Shown here piece after piece: positions 44,903 to 57,271 of a stretch of 64,000 nt of DNA. Position 1 is the stretch's first letter. Each line of letters begins with the position of its first letter. The DNA comes from Nageia nagi (Eukaryota; Pinophyta): positions 19,654,001 to 19,718,000 of the forward strand of contig JBITNC010000001.1 in the NCBI GenBank assembly GCA_050084985.1. The letters are read 5' to 3'. The translations under genes and the position numbers were made by a program. Under the pieces are notes generated by a model. That model did no database searches. It had not been told where the DNA came from and worked only from the letters and a program-made list of their open reading frames with translations.

Positions 44903-45387
44903 TGTTGGAATGTATAATGCATTATTGTAAAGGGTATGTAATAATCTTCTATGTAAGTTCACTAATAATTAAGGGTATCATTTGATACCTTAAGTATTTA
45001 AGTGAATATGATAATGTAACTTGTCCTACACTCCATTTCATGAGCATTCCATTGGGTAAAAGGATGTGCATGTCATGCTTTTGTATATTGGATAAAAGGT
45101 TGATCTAAAGAGGAGTTTTGGCCTATAAATAGAAGGCTCTCTCTTTGTGATCACACACCAATTTGTGGAGTAAAGTTATGCTATAGGATAGTGTTTAGGA
45201 GAAAAGTGTAGGAGGATTGTAAGAGTTCATATTTGTTAAGAAGAGAGATCTAGTTAGTGGATGTACTCCTAGTTGGAGGAACCACTTACATCTTATGTTA
45301 TCTTTGTGAGTTTGTTAAATGTGTATTGTGAGCTTTCATGTGATCTTGGAAATATAGAGTTGTTTAGTTTATATTGCATCTCACACA
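44903..45387 (+). repeat. Right LTR of element 3 (485 bp)
   Basis: It begins TGTTGGAATG and ends CATCTCACACA. The second half matches 31638-31887; the first half has no partner in the window. Confidence 0.9.
45124..45131 (+). promoter_or_regulatory. TATA box of the element 3 LTR
   Basis: TATAAATA in ggcctataaatagaaggctc. The copy shared with the left LTR begins 27 bp later. Confidence 0.75.
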
Positions 45388-45388
45388 T

Positions 45389-46280
45389 ATGCAAGACACC
45401 CAAACACTCTTAAGTGTTCCAAATTTGGTTTTCTTTCAAAATAAGCTTTATAGGAAGTAATGTTCTCCAAGCTTCTTGTAGGAGATCAGTTCAAAATGTA
45501 AATTGCTATGCTTATTACTTCAGCCCAATAAATGTTAGGAAATTTTTTTCTTTACATCATGCTTCTTGCCATTTCAACAAGAGTCCTATTTTTCCTTTTT
45601 GCTACAACATTTTGCTGTGGTGTGTAGGGAGAGGTAAGATGTATCCTAATGCCATTCTCCTTGCAAAACTGAAAAAATTCATTGCTACAATATTCCCCTC
45701 CTCTATCACTTCTCAAGCACTTCACACTATGCCCACTTTGTTTCTCAACAAACAATTTGTATTCCTTAAAACAACCAAATGCTTCATCTTTACTTGAGAT
45801 AAATTAAACCCAACTCATTCTTGTGAAATAATTAATAAAAGTGATAAAGTAAGAAGATTTACCTAAAATTTGAGTTTGCATAGGTCTACAAATGTTAGTA
45901 TGGACCAATTGGAGAGAATGTTTGGCTCTCCATGCTTCATGTTTTGGAAACTTGCCCTTTGCTTGCTTTCCTAGTGCACACCCTTCACACACATCTTTAC
46001 TTTCTTCTACTTATGAAGCCCTTCTTGCCATTTTTGAAAGAGTTTTCAAACTCAAAAAATTCAAGTGCCCAAGCCTCATATGCCAAATTTTACTCTTGTC
46101 CTCATTCCCAACAAAAATATAGCTATCATCTTTCTCAATAAATTTTATAGGAAAGAGTTTATTTTCAATCATATGGATAGTAGCCAAAAGTCTCTCACCA
46201 TGATTTTTATCATATATCTTGCACATTTTATCTTCAAAGACCAATTTATAATTCTTTTCCAGCATTTTTCCAATACTCAA
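45389..46280 (-). pseudogene. GAG-pre-integrase and integrase core of element 5
   Basis: Pre-integrase: WHMRLGHLNFLSLKTLSKMA (46070-46011). Zinc Cys pair and core start: CEGCALGKQAKGKFPKHEAW, then LVHTNICRPMQT near 45905, where the catalytic Asp is Asn. Second Asp: KCLRSDRGGEYCSNEF near 45710. Glu region: SPYTPQQNVVAKRKNRTL, where the usual G-V-A-E reads V-V-A-K, so the Glu is Lys. Core end remnants, PNLEHLRVFGCLAY, reach 45389. Confidence 0.9.
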
Positions 46281-46286
46281 TAAACT

Positions 46287-46901
46287 CTATTTTAAATCCA
46301 AAGTGTAGTTAATATTTTTTACCTTCATGGTTCCTTTCTTTGTTAGAACTTGCATATCTCCTTTTCCAACAATTTCCAATCGCTTCTCATCTCCCAATAT
46401 CACACTAGATTTATAAGAGTAGTCAATTGAGAAGAACAAATATTTCTCATTGATCATGTTATTTGAGCACCCACTATCCAATAGCCAAGTCTCATCTTCA
46501 AGTTTTTTAGAGTTTGTCATTGATAGGAATAATTTCTCTTCACCATAACCATGCTCTTCTTCTCCATAATTTACAGTTTTGCCTTCATGTGGTTGCTTCA
46601 TTCTGCATTCATACTCAAGATGGCCAAATTTATTATAGTAATAAAATTGTATATTTCTTTTATCTTTATCTCTATCAACTCCTCTTTTGGAGTATCTCCC
46701 CCTTGATGATGATGCTGGTTCATTTTCTAAATTTTGCTCTCTTCTTCTTCCTCTTCCAAAAGAACCTTTTCTTCCTCCTCTTATAGATCTACCTCTTCCT
46801 CTTGCACCTCTACCTTGTCCTCTTCCTTTTCCTTCATTCTCTTTGATGGAGAATGCTTTCTCATTGCTATTACTTATTTTTGCTTTTGTTCTTTTTAACA
46901 T
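46287..46901 (-). pseudogene. Gag C-terminal part and protease of element 5, open stretch of 204 codons
   Basis: An Arg/Gly-rich RNA-binding stretch (GRGQGRGARGRGRSIRGGRK) is followed by a zinc knuckle changed to FYYYNKFGHLEYEC, in which the first two Cys are lost. The protease active site WLLDSGCSNNMINEKYLF is intact at DSG, and VILGDEKRLEIVGKGDMQV follows. Confidence 0.9.
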
Positions 46902-47440
46902 TCACTCTTCATCTGATGTGAGAGAGCCAATTAAAATATCAATTTCCATGGTAGAGAGATCTTTTATCTCTTTAATAATAAGTACAATATGATCAAATTT
47001 ATCTATCAAGGTTTCCAAAACCTTCTAGATGAAAACCTCCTTATATTTCTTATCTCTAAGAGTGGCCATTTTATTGATTATGGTTTTCACTCTATCACAA
47101 TAATCTCCAATAGTCTCTTTCTCTATTGATCATTCTAGCTAGCTTCTACAATATCTCGATGCTCTTTAGCTTGTCAAAAATTTGAAACTTAAATTTGGAA
47201 GTTGAAATCATCTTCTTGGAATGGAAATGTATTTCTTAAAATTTCTAATAATATGTATAGGTACTTGCATTCTAATAGAGCTACCAGAATCAAATATAGA
47301 ATAAAATAAACTATTTTGGCAATTTGATCTAGATGGCCAAAAATTGGATCTTCAAAATTGGAACATTCAAGGTGTTTGTGTGACTAAGATCCTCCATGGC
47401 ACATAATTGAACCACCTTCAATAGGTCTAGAGTTGAAGAA
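46902..47440 (-). pseudogene. gag: Gag N-terminal part of element 5, badly broken
   Basis: In mixed frames: TIGDYCDRVKTIINKMATLR near 47110-47060, VLETLIDKFDHIVLIIKE near 47010 and STMEIDILIGSLTSDEE near 46930. The start is probably MEDLSHTNTLNVPIL near 47395. Confidence 0.75.
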
Positions 47441-47499
47441 AATACCTTGTATGATTTTCTCACTATTTCAATGGAAACTCGTCTTCTCTGCTTTATCGG

Positions 47500-47770
47500 A
47501 TCTCCACCAAAGTCAAATGTTCTATAAAACATAAGAAAATGGCTTAGTATAAAATTATTATTATTTTATTTCCATTCCAATAAATTTCATGCATCTAAAA
47601 ATAATAAGATCTTTGCCAAAATTGAACACTATCAGAAATGCTCAAAAATGACTAAGTCCTAGCACTAACTAATTCTACTACTATTTTGACAAACTATGTG
47701 CACACTAATATTGCCGAATCTCTGCCAAAATCAAATCCTATAGAAATGTATAAAATTGACTAAGTATAAT
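47500..47770. repeat. Three drifted repeats of about 105 bp in the leader of element 5
   Basis: On the minus strand a phrase like 'catttctatagnatttgattttggcagagatc', preceded by 'acttagtcattttt', occurs near 47765, 47660 and 47540. Confidence 0.65.
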
Positions 47771-47912
47771 TATTCTAACAAATAGTAAAGGATGTGAAAA
47801 GGCCATACCCATACAAAAATCGTCTTATATCTCTAACAATATATATGGATATACATTTTGGTGACTGACTAGTAGATTTGTACCACCAATTGTTGAACTT
47901 AGGATCAAAATC

Positions 47913-49330
47913 GTATAACTCTATACATGCTAAGAATAAATGAATTTATCAATTATATTAGAGGATTTGAAGAAAAAATTAAAGAGATTTTCATTGTTAA
48001 TAAAGTGTTAAGATCCTTCCCACCTAGATTTGATGCAAAAATTTCAACCATTGTAGAAGAAAAGGATCTAAACTCATTCTTAATGGATGAGATTCATGGC
48101 TCATTGAATTCCTATGAAATGAGAATAGGTAAAGAAAAGGATACTGATAAAGAAACTATTTTCAAGGCATCCAATCATAACTAAGATAAATCAGAGTCTA
48201 GTGAAGAATTATTAGGTATTGAAGAGTCTTATTTTGTCCAAAAGCTAAAGAGGGGTTATGGAAAATAAAAAGGTAAGTTACCATTTAAGTGCTTTAGCCA
48301 TGGTGGAGTAGGTAATTTTGCAAGAAAATATCCTTACAAAAATAAAGAAAATACTAATGAGCAATTTAGCAAACACAAAAATGATAATTATATAAGGCAA
48401 GGGTATAAATGTTAGGAAAAATAGCCATAAGCAAATAAGTTTTATTTCTAAAGAGGATGATAGTGAATTTGAGGCTAGCATGAATGATGGACATGAAGAG
48501 AATAACAATGAATAACTATTCATGGCATTTGGTACTATTGAACAAAATTATGTGAATGATGATTAAAAGGTATAAGTTTATCTTGAAGGTGAACTAATCT
48601 CTACTTTGGATGATATGGATCTTGAAAGAAAAAAGAATTGAAAATTAGCTAGAAAACTAGATGAAACCAATGATGAACAAGAGCTAAATGTTGAATTAAA
48701 GAAAGCTAAGATAACAAAAGAGTACTTATAGTTACAAATAAAAAATAGAATAGATGTTTTCCATAACTTGGAGGAAAAAATCTTAGCATTAAGAAAAGAG
48801 ATTAAAAAATTTATGACAACAAGGAAACACTAACTTCAAGTTTGTTAAAATTTCAAAGCAGTTAGATGAGATGCTAAGGGTACAAAGAAACCCTATGATA
48901 AAATTTGGAATAGGATTTGAGCTAAGAGAATAATACAGTTCATCAAAAGATAAATAGTTTACTAATGAGATAAGTTAATCTCAAAAAATTAGCAAACCAA
49001 ATAAGAAGGTAAACCATGCCAAACCAAGAAATGAACAAACTATTGACAATGATGGTTTCATCAAGGTTGAGAATCATTCAAGGAGAGCTTCAAAGAGATC
49101 AATTAGCTATTATCATCAGCTAAGAATGTCTTATCCTATGTATGGTAACACCTTTTATTGTTAATATTATAAATGTAATATTTTTTATCCTAAAGTTGTA
49201 AATTATAGTTTGAATGCTAAGTAAATAAGTTTCGTCCATCATAATACTTTCACACCTATGCTATTTCATGTTATATAATGTTATAAATATCATATTTATG
49301 GCCATATAACTATATTTTGTAGGATATTAT
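47913..49330 (+). pseudogene. gag: Gag of element 6, broken
   Basis: Bases 47927-48184 are open and correspond to residues about 130-215 of the element 2 Gag. A decayed first knuckle, CFSHGGVGNFARKYPY, lies near 48290, then an acidic coiled stretch with stops. Two later knuckles are recognisable near 49155 (YKCNIFYPKVV) and 49285 (CYKYHIYGHITIF). The same three-knuckle layout as element 2 is kept. Confidence 0.85.
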
Positions 49331-49489
49331 TAGTTATTTCATCTAAAAAAGAAATAAAGAATAATAAAATAGTCTAGTCTAAAGCTAAGGAGGCAAACAT
49401 TGTATCCAAGATAGAGACCAAAAAAGTTTGGATTGAGAAGGATAACAATGTCAAATAGTACTTAATTGTTCAAACTACTCTAAAGACTC

Positions 49490-50900
49490 AAAATAAACAT
49501 AAGCCATGGGTTATTGGTAGTGTTTATTCCAAACACATGATAAGTGACAAAAACAATTTGAGAACCTAGAAGAGTATGAAGGGGGATCAATGAAGTTTGG
49601 AAATGATGATTGAGCTAAAATATTAGGCAGAAGTATTGTTAAGATTAGATATCAATAGATTAAATCTAAATACGTGTTGGCCTAAAGAATAAATTGCTAA
49701 GTGTAAGACAAATATTTGGAAAAGGAAATGATGTTATTTTCAAGAAGCATGGCTATGATATTAGATAAGAAAATAGTGGGCATCTAGTATCATATGGAAG
49801 AAGAATAACTAGTAACTTATACAATCTAATTGAGACTATTGAAGGTTCTTTCTTACTAAGTTAGAAGGATGCAAATTGATCATGACACAATATTTTGGGT
49901 TATATTAGCTTTGAAAATATTGCAAATATAAGTTCAAGAAAGATTTTAAGAGACATGCCAAGCATTTCAAAGCCATCAAATGTTATATGTTCTTGTAAAA
50001 AAGATATAAAAACTAGATTTTCTTTCAAAACCAAAGAATACTATACTAGCAAGCCTTTATAACTTATGCATATTGATGTATGTAGGCCAACTAAAACTCA
50101 AAGTATAATTTTCCATATATATTTTATGTTATGTGTTGATGATTACACTATAATGACATGGATGAAATTCCTTGAACATAAGTCATAGGTTTTTGACATG
50201 TTTAAGTGTTTCAAAAGTATAAATGAGAATCAAATTAGTAGAAGGATAAAGTGTTGAAGATAAAACCATGGAGGAAGAGTTTATATTAGAATATTTTTTT
50301 GATTATTGTGAGAAGTATCAGATAACAAGGAATTCTTAGCACCTAGACCACCACAACAAAATGGTGCTATGAAAAGAAAGAATAGCTATGTATAGGAGAT
50401 GACAAGGACACTATTGGTTTAGTGTAAAGTAGCTAATAAGTTATAGAAAGAAGTTATCCATACAATAGTCTACATTCACAATAGATACTTGCTAATACCT
50501 AATGAGACCAAAATAACATATGAGCTATGGTTTGGAAGGAAGACCATAATAAAAAAATTTAAAGTTTTTGGTAACAAATGTTAAATTAAAATCATATAAT
50601 AGAATATTGGAAAATTAGAGGATAGAATTGATGAGGATATATTCCTTGGCTAATCTTCAAAGAGAAAAATATATCAATATTATAACAAGAGGTTAAGAAG
50701 GATTGTTGACAATGCTAATATGAAAGTAGATGAAGGGACTAAATAGTTTGCTAGAAATAAAGAACAATGTCCCACATATGATGACTTCATTGAAGGTGAT
50801 AATGAAGAGCTAAAAGAAGAGAATAAATAGCCAACTATTGCAAAAACTCCCATGAGGTATGTACAACCAAATCACCCAAAAGAGTATATAATTGGAGATA
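49490..50900 (+). pseudogene. Protease and integrase of element 6, broken
   Basis: Protease: KPWVIGSVYSKHMISDKNN near 49505 (DSG changed to GSV). Integrase: KTKEYYTSKPL near 50030, LMHIDVCRPTKTQS (first Asp), CVDDYTIMTWMKFLEHKS near 50135, PPQQNGAMKRKNS near 50350 and DEDIFLG near 50630. Many stops and deletions. Confidence 0.85.
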
Positions 50901-50975
50901 TCAAAGTTGGTGTTCAAACTATAAGGAAATTGGCCCAAACATAAGAGCAAATTATTTACTCTTTATTATCTAACA

Positions 50976-51951
50976 TTGGACCCAAAAATTATAATAGAAT
51001 CTAGCAAGGATGAGCATTGGGTAAAGGATATGGAAGCGGAGATTTGCCAAATTAAGAAGTATCAAACTTGGGATTTAGCTCCAAGTCTAGCCAACAAGAA
51101 TATCATAGGCATGAAGTGGGTCTTTAGAAACAAATTGAATATATATGACAAGGTTGTGAGGAATAAAACTAGATTAGTCTGCAAAGGTTATTCCAAAGTA
51201 GAGTGTATATAATTCAAAGAAATATTTGTACCTATAGCAATATTGGAGGATATTAGAATGTTTCTTTCTTATTTGTGTACACAAATTTCAAAGTATACTA
51301 TATGGATGTAAAGCTAACTTTCCTAAATGACAAACTTAAAGAAGAGGTTTACATAGAAAAACTTGTTGGAGTTTAGCTTAGCAAAGATATGGACATGGTA
51401 TACAACTTAAAAAATACACTATATGGTTTAAAATAAGTACCAATAGCATGGTATGCAAGGTTGTATAATTACCTACATAAACAAAGATTTAAAAAAGGTA
51501 TGGTGGACAATAATTTGTATGTTAAATTTGAAAAAGACTATCAAGTTATAGTTTTTATTTATTTATGTGATATCATATTTGGAGGTTGAAAGGATGAAAT
51601 ATGCAAAGAATTTACCAATCAAATGCAAAGAGAATTTGAAATGTCAATGATTGGTGAACTATCATACCTTTTTAGCTTGCAAGTAAATCAGTTAGATAAA
51701 GACATATTTATTTTACAAATCAAGTATGTAAAGGAGATGTTAAAGAAGTTTAATATGGAATAATATAAACCAATAATCACTCTAATATATGATAGGAAGC
51801 CTACTATATCTAACTACTACCAAGCATAACATATTGTAAGCAGTATGCGTGGTTGCAAGATTTTAAGCAATACCTAAAGAGAAACATGCAATAATAGCTA
51901 TAAGAAATTTTAGATATCTCAAGGGAATAATGGAGTATGGGCAATGTTACC
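50976..51951 (+). pseudogene. Reverse transcriptase of element 6, broken
   Basis: HWVKDMEAEICQIKKYQTWDL opens the RT and is open to 51212 (GMKWVFRNKLN, RLVCKGYSK). Later remnants: LHYMV, the K-palm region near 51420, the place of YVDD near 51560 (tatttatgtgatatcata, second Asp kept) and RYLKGIMEYGQC at 51916-51946, where element 7 breaks in. Confidence 0.85.
51947..51951. repeat. Target site duplication of element 7, left copy
   Basis: TTACC. The right copy at 60196-60200 is GTACC (one change). Joining left and right flanks restores the RNase H reading GQCYPKG. Confidence 0.75.
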
Positions 51952-52660
51952 TTTTAATACCTAAAATGGAATTTTAATTGAATTAAAATACCCTATTGGG
52001 TATTCAAAATACTTTATTTAATTTATTAAATAAATACTCTTATCATTATGTACACTCATCTACCTTTATATTTTATGATAATAGGTAGGCTTGACATCAC
52101 AATAAGCTTAAGGAGGAGCCTTAGCACTAGACCTATTAAAGGTGGAGGGGTTGTACATGATCAAAGATATGATATAATCCTGAATCCTTGATAGTGGTAA
52201 TATACTTGTGTCATTCTTCATTGATGTTTCTTAATGACACCTATCATTTTTGGATTGTTTATACTTTGAGCTTCACATTCATGCAATATTTTCACCCATT
52301 TGCAAGCAATATTTTGAGTATCAAAGGTGAGGAAATGATATCCATTTAAAGGATGAGGCAATTTGAAAAGATAATCAAGTTGCAATGCTAGGTTCCTAGT
52401 GCCAATGTAGGCTTGAGGTTGGATCTATGGCTCTATTCTTTAGAAATGCTTATCATTATTCCTCTTTCAATTGGATGTCACCTTCATTTGTTGTGATATG
52501 TAAAGTATAGGTTTGTATCTCTCATGAATCTAGTTTGATAGGTCAAGGTAAATTAGGTCATTATCATCTTTCATGTCATCATTTTCTATTATTTCATAGT
52601 TAGTTGGTTAAATTGAATATTATATAAATAACCTTGATTATTATTATTTCAATTATAAAA
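51952..52660 (+). repeat. Left LTR of element 7
   Basis: It matches 59472-60195 with many substitutions (ggtattcaaaata, cctttatattttatgataat, tttgataggtcaaggt). The high divergence makes this an old insertion. The PBS after it is not recognisable. Confidence 0.88.
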
Positions 52661-53899
52661 ATTAATGAACCCAAAAACTTTTTGATACATCACTATATCT
52701 TTCACTAGTTGCACCAAAATCCTAAGGGTTTGGATAAGACTAATCTTTCACTTCAAGTATTTTAGAAATGGATACACCCATTATTTCATGTCAAGAAAAC
52801 CCTAAGTGTTTAGTGGTACAACCTAAAAAACATAGGAAAAGCAAGAACTATGCCAATGGGCCAAGAAGAAAAAGTTAAAGATTACAAAGAATACACCTAA
52901 ATGATGAGTATGATAGTGCTATAGAAGATTGTAGTCACTCTATTGAAAAGATGTAGAGAATAATAATGAAGGAAATGAGGAATTCCCATCCAATGTATTA
53001 GAGGTAATCACCAAAATCTTGTCTATTCCATAAGGTAGGAAATTATTATTTGCAAAAGAATGTCTTCCTTTCCTTGTACAAACCTTACAAGAACTAGATA
53101 TAGAAGTAAAATATCTCTTAGGGTATACACTAGATATCGATATTGAATATACCAAATAGAAGCAAATGATCTAAGAAACTCAATAGGATATGACCTTAAC
53201 TCCTTATAGATAAGCATATAAATACTTCAAACCTTTGAAATTTTATTCATTACAATTTTTTGTACCTAATGTTATTCTTGAACCTCTAATTCAAAACTAG
53301 TACCTTAGTAGTCAACAAGATCCTAGCAATGCATCAAAAGTCAGCACCACTATTCCATTACCTGATCAAAATCCCACCCAAAACTTTTAGGAACCTCAGG
53401 ATTCCATCACATGTCCCATACTTCAATAGGTATTTCTAGAGTATGATGAAGAATTAAAGGACAGCATTGATGAAGAAGACTTGGTTTATATCTCAAAAGA
53501 TGAAGTACCTCAAAGACTAGCCATCCTAGTATCTTGGATGGATGAGCCTAATATAGTAATATCATTTAATATTAAGGGGAAACCCAATTGGTGAGATGAA
53601 TAATTTAGAATCTTAAAAAAGGAATTGGATTTCCTAAAACTCAATATGGAATTCAAAGTAGCTTCACTTGAATGTTAAATTGATATGGTCAACAATTTGG
53701 TATGAACTCTAGAGCAAGAAAAGTTTTGATATTTTGGATTATTTGTAAGGTTAGCTAAGGATAAGAATAAAGATACTATAGGATCATCATAGAAAGTAGT
53801 TCCAAATGATGCACTTCAAAATTTTCTATAGTTAAAATAAGAAAAATATTCCATTATCCCTTTTTTCTATCACATCCTCCAGTACAAGTAGGATAAACA
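52661..53899 (+). other. Leader and upstream gag part of element 7
   Basis: Weak acidic coding-like sequence with many stops (52860-53860), probably the N-terminal part of gag. No domain is recognisable. Confidence 0.45.
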
Positions 53900-54950
53900 T
53901 GTAACTTTTACTATGTTTGATGGTCATTCCATTCCTAGAGTACATTTGCAAAGATATCACTTAGAAGCTATTTTTTTTAAAAATGATGATGATTTACTAG
54001 CTAAAATATTTCCTCTTAGTTTAAAGTTTGAATCATTCTTGTGGTTTACTAATTTTCCTAATAAAAGTATTACATGTTTTGATGATATTATTAAGGCATT
54101 TTTGGATCATTATAACTTGTTTTGAACCCACAAACCATCTCCCTTAGACATGTATACCTTGAAACAAAAGAAAGGATAAATTGTTAGTGATTTCATTATT
54201 GAGTGGTCCAAAGTAGCTAACCAAATCCAAATCCCTACTAAAGAAAATAAGCATGTCCTTTTTTGATCATTGTTATCATCCTATAAACATGAGTTTTCTA
54301 ATTTTTAAGACTATCCTTATGATAAGTTAATAAATGAGATGATTAGAAAATAAGATCATCATAAGGTTTTCAATGAACCTTTATCCCATTTTGAATCAAA
54401 CCTTGATATTAAAACCTATCTTTCCTAACAAACCTAGAAAGACCCAACAAATCAAGCCTAAATTCAAAATGATTACTTGAGTCAACCATGATGATATCAA
54501 AGTTTGGGAACTTAGGAGGTCATGTAGATAATATAATAAATTCTATGAGTATATTAGTGAGGTATTGTATGCTCTAGTATCCATAAACCTATTCCATTAT
54601 CCACTAATTAAAGAGCCCCTTGAATTAAACATTTGGGCTATCAAGCACACCTCTTTTAGAATTTCCATAGATAAGCCAGTTATACCATAAAAGAGTGTTA
54701 TCATTTGAAAAATATAATCCAAGACTTGCATGATAAAGGTAAGTTTAAGTTTGATCATGAAGTTTGATATGAAAGTTTATAGAAACATAGGGCTAAAGTA
54801 GTATAGGATGTACCTGTACATCCACAAAATCAAAGGTTGAGGGTTTTCAATAATCCATTTTATTAATTCAAGAATGTGAAACTCAATGATGATGGAAAGA
54901 AATTATATACCAATAATGTGAGTATCCCTTAACCATAACCATAATAGCAA
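53900..54950 (+). pseudogene. gag: Gag of element 7, broken
   Basis: The gag domain is open from 53913 to 54125: HLQRYHLEAIFFKNDDDLLA, IFPLSLKFESFLWF and CFDDIIKAFLDHYNLF. Then come MYTLKQKKG and DFIIEWSKVANQI near 54190, and a remnant of the zinc region (ECYHLKNIIQDLHDKGKFKF) near 54690-54750. Bases 54960-55690 hold no pol remnant, only AT-rich DNA. Confidence 0.8.
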
Positions 54951-55719
54951 GTATAATAATAATTTATTCTAAGTATGATCCTTGATGTAGATGGTATTTA
55001 AGCTATTATGTAAATTATTTTCATGTATTTTTTTTTATATTTCTTTTTTGTTATTTTGTGCAAACGTAAGTTATCTTGTTTAAAATTAGGTACCTTTTCT
55101 TTATTCTTGTTGAGCAATGAGACTAGAGTTTAGCATCATAAATCTTTTCCTAATCATAAAAACATACAAAATTTTGTATTCATGCTTTGAAATTTATGCT
55201 TTAAGTAGTAAAAATCATGTATGTTTATCAAAACTCTAATTTGTTTGAAAAATTATTTTGAATTTGATGAATGGGTACCTACATTGTAGATCCTTTTTGT
55301 TATTTCATTCATCATATCATAGGCCTATTTTTATCCTAATCAGGCTAGTCCCTTGATGATTGTTCTCTCTTGCTTCAATTTTCCTTTCATTACCTAAGTG
55401 CTGCTGCTAGATTCCAATGTTGTTGCTCTATTTTGGTTGTTGCAAGTATGACTATTTTTGTTTCTAAAAATCCATGTGTGTTTTCTTTTCCAAAATATTA
55501 CTTTCATTAAATTATTTATTTATCTAAAGGTATATTAAATGTAATTATTATTTTCTTATTTTCATGTTACCCTTTAAAAATAATCAATTTCATTTTACAA
55601 ATAAAATAAAGAACATACATACAAATTATGAAACATGAAATGGTTCAAACAAACTCACATCATGTATATATATATATCCAAAAAGTATAGAAGCATATGT
55701 CATAAGTATAATAAGTTCC

Positions 55720-57271
55720 CCCCATAGGAACTCTATCCGACAAATGCATCCTAGGTCCTACTACTCCTAGACCTAGTCCTACTAGTTGAGATAGCTGCTA
55801 GTGTCTATGCAAACTATAGTAGCTGACTATCATTTACAATGACTTGATCTTGGAGCCTCTTCATCTCTTAGTGATGCATAACATGAGGAAGAGACTAAAG
55901 TGTCTCTATATTCTGCTATAGGGTTCCTATCTACTTATTCCAGGCCATTAGCTATACCTATAGACTTGATACTTGTCCCTATAATGTTGCTATTTGATCC
56001 TCTAGTCTTATGTCATTATAAAAATATCAAATTCAATTTCATCCTTTAAAAAACTAGAAAGTAAGTCTAAAAAGCCTTTAGTGATTCACTAGTATACCTA
56101 AAGCATCTAGTAAAGGAGTGACTACTCTTGATGTGGATGACATAGAGGGATCCACCATCTACGTAAGTGGTGATGGATCACTAATGTCCATATGCTCCTC
56201 CTTTACCATTAAATCCTTCTCCTCCTCCTCCTCCTCAAGGCCTAGTGGCATAGGCCTCACCGAGTCCCACCATCATCAGTACTTTGGAGTACATTTATGA
56301 TGTAGGGTAGGTACTCCTGGGGCATGGTCCTTTGATGCTTCCCACTTTGCACTCCATGTTAGCACAACCAATATCCTATGTGGAATGGTACAATACCTAT
56401 AATAATGGGCCACATTTGACCACATAAGTAAGTCAATGTAGGGATCCCAAATAAGATCATCCTCATCCAATAGGTTAAGCAACCTGTAACACTACTCAAT
56501 TCCTTATGTTATCCCCATATTTTGAGTAGTTTACCACTAGAACTAGTGGGGCATATTTTCCTAAGTCATAGTTGATAAATAATTTTGAGCTACATTGATG
56601 TGCTCATATGCCTAAGCTTGTAGAATGAAATAATAAGCCATTATATTACCTCTCTTATTCATAGATATAAAGCTATAAAGATATTTATAAAGCATGGCTA
56701 GGATGCAGGGTGCCCATGTGTATCTCTCCCTAAGAAGGCATATACCTCAAATAATGGGAATGAAATTGGTTTAAAAGCATTCATTATTCTTATCACTACA
56801 CATGATGGCATCAATACAAACATCCAAATAGAGTTTGAACCAATGAGCACTATTTATGTCCTCTATGGGCATATACATAGTTTCATAAAGGGTCGCACAC
56901 TTCTTTTCCTATTGATATTATTGTACACCTATGAGCCAATAGCGGTGCTCCTCCATCTCTTCCATTGAAAGTGTAGCCCTTTGGATAAGTGTACCCTTCA
57001 CAAGTACCTGTAGGTTGTGATGAATATTAGCTAGGGTGATTATCATCTCACCCATAAATAAATGGAATATATTGATGTTATCACATAATGCTCCATCAAA
57101 TATGTCTAGAAGTATTTATCAAATGGGAGGTGCATAATGCCTTTCATGTGACTTAAATAAAAAAAGTCTAGTTTCCCCCTCTCCTCAATAGTTAGCATAA
57201 ACTTTGCAACCATGTCCATGGTTGGACTCCATGGCTCGCACCTCATCAAGTAGGCTCACTCTTGCATCCAT
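55720..57271 (-). pseudogene. Antisense plant mobile domain (PMD) ORF of element 7, broken
   Basis: The minus-strand reading aligns block by block with the PMD ORF of element 1: VRAMESNHGH against VRDVFEPRGR; FHLFMGEMIITLANIHHNLQ against FHLSTGEMTIIVEDIHRLY; TWAPCILAMLYKYLYSF against AWAPTLLA; LQA-AYEHI against LQAWAYEHI. An open stretch at 56482-56276 (DPYIDLLMWSNVAHYYRYCT, RILVVLTWSA) is the C-terminal part of the domain, and a poly-Glu stretch follows. The upstream exon was not found with confidence. Frameshifts and stops are more numerous than in element 1. Confidence 0.75.

Larger units (their letters stand above)
31638..45387 (+). mobile_element. Element 3: decayed copia element, interrupted by element 4
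   Basis: The sequence at 31638-31887 repeats at 45151-45387 and is followed on the left by an initiator-Met PBS. Copia gag, protease, integrase, RT and RNase H follow in order from 34903 to about 38800. Element 4 sits at 38882-44263, and the 3' tail with PPT and right LTR runs to 45387. The left LTR lacks its first half and no target duplication is seen. All frames carry stops. Confidence 0.9.
45388..47891 (-). mobile_element. Element 5: minus-strand copia fragment
   Basis: Read on the minus strand from 47891 it shows a possible LTR end (AAGTTCAACA) and then ATTGGTGGTAC (a decayed PBS at best), repeat-rich leader, gag, protease, pre-integrase and the integrase core. It stops exactly where the right LTR of element 3 ends. 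The rest of the pol is not found left of element 3, so it was lost or lies outside the window. Confidence 0.85.
47892..51951 (+). mobile_element. Element 6: very decayed copia related to element 2, left part
   Basis: Its Gag aligns with that of element 2 (MLRINEFINYIRG against MLRVNEITNAIRG; MDEIHGSLNSYEMRIGKEK against MDEMHGSLTAYEMRIGKAK). Zinc knuckles, protease, integrase and RT remnants follow in copia order. It is 5'-truncated in Gag and lacks a visible LTR. Its RNase H is split by element 7 and resumes at 60201. Confidence 0.85.

Noticed and set aside
46514-46992. Plus-strand frames of 90 and 101 codons
   Set aside because: They lie opposite the Arg/Gly-rich Gag of element 5.
47875-47891. 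ATTGGTGGTAC as PBS of element 5
   Set aside because: It only partly resembles TGGTATCAGAG and no LTR pair is available; mentioned but not called as a site.
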